Virus record (IMG/VR): IMGVR_UViG_3300043411_001628
Location: 1 to 38,692 of that record
Reading direction: 5' to 3' (one strand)
From: a virus
DNA length: 38,692 nt
The notes beneath the pieces were generated by a model. That model worked only from the letters and a program-made list of their open reading frames with translations. It made no database searches and was not told the DNA's origin. The first letter of the stretch is position 1, and the number at the start of each line of letters is the position of its first letter. The position numbers and the translations under genes are program-made. This document shows, one piece after another, positions 36,813-38,692 of this stretch.

Positions 36813-37400
36813 ATGGAAAACTATATTGAACAGTGTAAGGTGGTCAGGCGTTTAACGCTTGCTCCGATGAACAAGATTGCTGCTGCATTGCAGGAGTCTA
36901 AGGGTGATATTGATGCGGCAGTGGCATTGCTGGTGAAGCAAAATGCGGCTGATGTCAATGAAATGGCCAACCGAGTCACGAATACCGACGTGGTGTATAG
37001 CTACGTCCACAACAACCGAGTGGGAGCAATGATCGTGATTGCCTGTCAGACGGATTTCGTGGCGAAGAACGAGACGTTCCTTAATCTGGCAAAGGACATT
37101 TGTATGCATATCGTGTCTGCGCCGATAGCCCCGAAGTATATTGATAGGGCTCATGCCTCCGAGAACCTTTATCTCGCCGTTGAGCTTGACTATCGGTTGG
37201 CATGTAAAGACAAGCCCCCGCAAATCGTGGACAAAATTGTTGCGGGAAAGATGCAAAAGTGGCTGGCCGAACATTGTCTTATTCATCAGCCATTCATCAA
37301 GGATGACAAGATGACGGTCAAGCAACTCATTGAATCGATTTCGGCTAAAATGGGAGAGAAGATCGAAGTGAAGCGGTTTGTCAAGATGGTGGCAGCATGA
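36813..37400 (+). CDS. tsf: Translation elongation factor Ts
   Basis: 195 residues, the length of short bacterial EF-Ts such as that of Thermus, not the 283 of E. coli. UBA-like N-terminus LTLAPMNKIAAALQESKGDI, then the signature core MIVIACQTDFVAKNETF near 70-88, and a C-terminal KMQKWLAEHCLIHQPFIKDD with VKRFVKM as in cellular proteins. EF-Ts exchanges GDP for GTP on EF-Tu; it is also a subunit of RNA-phage replicase. Some residues differ from cellular forms (UBA LTLAPMN for TGAGMMD). Inferred role: tuning or hijacking host EF-Tu. Confidence 0.9.
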   Translation: MENYIEQCKVVRRLTLAPMNKIAAALQESKGDIDAAVALLVKQNAADVNEMANRVTNTDVVYSYVHNNRVGAMIVIACQTDFVAKNETFLNLAKDICMHIVSAPIAPKYIDRAHASENLYLAVELDYRLACKDKPPQIVDKIVAGKMQKWLAEHCLIHQPFIKDDKMTVKQLIESISAKMGEKIEVKRFVKMVAA

Positions 37401-37741
37401 ACGACGAAATTGAAGCATTTGATCTTGACGGGGAACTGAATCGTCCCGAGAAATTGGTGAATCGGTGCATCGTTAGGTTGTCCACTTCTTATTGGTCCGA
37501 TGCCCGTGGTATTCATGTTAAGAAGACCCTCCGCTATCTTCAAAAAAAATGCAAAGGTTATAACCTTCTCGAAGAAGATTGTCAAAATATCGGAGCGGAC
37601 GAGGTTATTGGAAAAATTGATAATCTGTATGACTGTGAGGATGGAGTTTACTTGGTGATTACATGTAACGAATGGGGCGCATGGGAAACCCCTCATATCA
37701 TAGAAGACTATGATTATCGATTAATTCCTTATACTGAATGA
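37397..37741 (+). CDS. Hypothetical protein, 114 aa
   Basis: Acidic, alpha/beta (VRLSTSYWSDARGIHVKKTL; DGVYLVITCNEWGAWETPH). ATGA overlap with EF-Ts and with the next gene. Family not recognised. Confidence 0.65.
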   Translation: MNDEIEAFDLDGELNRPEKLVNRCIVRLSTSYWSDARGIHVKKTLRYLQKKCKGYNLLEEDCQNIGADEVIGKIDNLYDCEDGVYLVITCNEWGAWETPHIIEDYDYRLIPYTE

Positions 37742-37998
37742 AAACTGACATAGACGATGTCGAATTAGATGAATTGTATGATGCTATAACCATATTGATG
37801 CAAAACAACTGCTGGACTTTTTTGGACAGGGTAATCGAAGATTTCATCCCTCGTATCTGGCGAACGGATATTGATATTCTTTTGGGATATGCTACGGCGA
37901 CCCTTCCCGGTAAATCAAAGTTGCCCAGCCGAGTAAAATTTCTTGACTCTTGCAAGCAAATACATTACTATCCCGAATTATGGAAAGGTCTTGACTGA
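37738..37998 (+). CDS. Hypothetical protein, 86 aa
   Basis: Helical (DELYDAITILMQNNCWTFLD) with a mid-protein TLPGKSKLPSR turn. ATGA overlap with the previous gene. Resembles small helical phage proteins of unknown function. Confidence 0.62.
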   Translation: MKTDIDDVELDELYDAITILMQNNCWTFLDRVIEDFIPRIWRTDIDILLGYATATLPGKSKLPSRVKFLDSCKQIHYYPELWKGLD

Positions 37999-38001
37999 TT
38001 T

Positions 38002-38346
38002 ATGAGTAAAAAATATGGCAACGATTTCGCATGGTGTTTCCATGAAGACGGGTTTGAACTACCTCGTCAGATTGAAGTATGGCATTCTCTTGGTAACGGA
38101 GAATCCGAAGTGATGGCCTATGCCACGGATAAATACAATGCCCAACAGATTGTGGATGCTTTGGTTATAGCCGAGAAGGTCAATGATGACCCAGAGAACA
38201 AACTCTCCAAAAAGGAAGTGGTTTTTTTGCAATTTGTCTCATCCAATTGTCCCGAGCCATGGACGACAATGGCTGACAATGCCATCATGTGGAATGATCG
38301 GGACGCCTACAACACGCTCAAAGCAAAATTTAGCGAGATTTACTAA
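38002..38346 (+). CDS. Hypothetical protein, 114 aa
   Basis: Starts 3 nt after the previous stop; its TAA shares a base with the DHFR ATG. Opens MSKKYGNDFAWCFHEDGFEL; helical second half. Family not recognised. Confidence 0.62.
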   Translation: MSKKYGNDFAWCFHEDGFELPRQIEVWHSLGNGESEVMAYATDKYNAQQIVDALVIAEKVNDDPENKLSKKEVVFLQFVSSNCPEPWTTMADNAIMWNDRDAYNTLKAKFSEIY

Positions 38347-38692
38347 TGAATGCAATTTTAGCAATGGACCCACATCGGGTTATTGGTCATCATGGGCGGA
38401 TTCCATGGTATCACTCGGACGACTTCAAATGGTTCAAACGGGCCACCATGGGCGGATCACTTCTTATGGGGCGTACGACCTTTGAATCGATTGGGAAGCC
38501 TCTTCCCGGTAGATACACCTATATCCTGACCAATGACCGCATGAAGCAATTGCTTCCACCGGGAGAGTTGTGTTGCTATGTGAGCGGTGATTGGATACGT
38601 ACGCGACTGAATGACTTGCCCGATTTAGCAAAAAAACTGTGGCTCTGCGGTGGAGCCAGAGTGTATAAAGAATTTCTCCCTCTGTGTGAAAG
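38346..38692 (+). CDS. Dihydrofolate reductase, 3' truncated by the window
   Basis: 115 residues visible. DHFR hallmarks: NAILAMDPHRVIGHHGRIPW (VIGxxGxIPW), SDDFKWFKRATMGG with the active-site Asp region, LLMGRTTFESIGKPLPGR, YTYILTN and LWLCGGARVYKEFL (GG nucleotide loop). It makes tetrahydrofolate for thymidylate synthesis; thymidylate synthase would be expected downstream, outside the window. Last visible gene of the operon from 34507. Confidence 0.92.
   Translation, partial: MNAILAMDPHRVIGHHGRIPWYHSDDFKWFKRATMGGSLLMGRTTFESIGKPLPGRYTYILTNDRMKQLLPPGELCCYVSGDWIRTRLNDLPDLAKKLWLCGGARVYKEFLPLCE

Noticed and set aside
1-38692. tRNA genes, insertion sequences or CRISPR arrays
   Set aside because: I recognised no T-loop/acceptor pairing, transposase motif or regular spaced repeat by eye; a tRNAscan-type search would be decisive.

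Overview
The window looks like part of a large tailed-phage (probably jumbo myovirus) genome. Evidence: adjacent rIIA- and rIIB-like genes, homing endonucleases of two catalytic classes (GIY-YIG and several HNH), gene-dense strand-coherent blocks joined by 1-8 nt ATGA or TAATG overlaps, T4-like RNA repair enzymes, phage-borne glycosylation genes and many small proteins of unknown function. The host cannot be named from the sequence. The clear sigma70-like promoters and a lipobox protein point to a bacterial, probably Gram-negative, host. I recognised no tRNA, CRISPR array or insertion sequence.

Layout. (1) 1-5.6 kb, + strand: the end of a DXD glycosyltransferase, then a block that may be virion- or envelope-related: an acidic DUF5661-like protein, an HELIH zinc metalloprotease, a lipobox/coiled-coil membrane protein and a proline-alanine-rich acidic protein, closed by two hairpins. 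(2) 5.7-11.1 kb, +: a SNF2-like helicase, a DNA-binding HNH-like protein lacking its catalytic His, GDP-mannose 4,6-dehydratase and a VWA protein, ending at a strong bidirectional terminator. (3) 11.2-22.1 kb, mostly -: HNH nuclease, ClpP-like protease, calcineurin-type phosphatase, a kinase-only polynucleotide kinase, small zinc and membrane proteins, a T4 Rnl1-type RNA ligase and a DRB0094/Rnl5-type RNA ligase overlapping a cREC (cyclic-phosphate processing receiver) gene. This reads as an RNA-repair island. (4) 22.3-27.5 kb, -: an rIIB-like protein with an embedded acyl carrier protein domain, rIIA, and a GIY-YIG nuclease. (5) 27.6-32.2 kb, +: a glycosyltransferase, then a 706-aa protein with a TerD-like C-terminal domain preceded by a long leader with a degenerate three-fold repeat. 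(6) 32.3-38.7 kb, +: DUF4326, a histidine phosphatase, then a tightly overlapped operon from one promoter (34471-34499) encoding a sirtuin, two tiny membrane proteins, a Thg1-like 3'-5' polymerase, EF-Ts and DHFR (cut by the window end).

Regulation. Fourteen promoters fit CTTGACTT-(16/17)-TATART and are placed exactly between transcription units. In about eight the -10 box ends only 6-10 nt before the start codon, so their mRNAs should be leaderless or nearly so. A second motif, TATTTAT(A/T), sits 3-6 nt before six other start codons and may be a later-class promoter.

The most notable points are the rIIB-ACP fusion, the density of RNA-end-processing enzymes (kinase, two ligases, cREC, phosphatase, Thg1-like), the sirtuin/Thg1/EF-Ts operon, the TerD-like protein with its repeat leader, the leaderless promoter architecture, and six overlooked single-pass membrane proteins of 39-54 residues.
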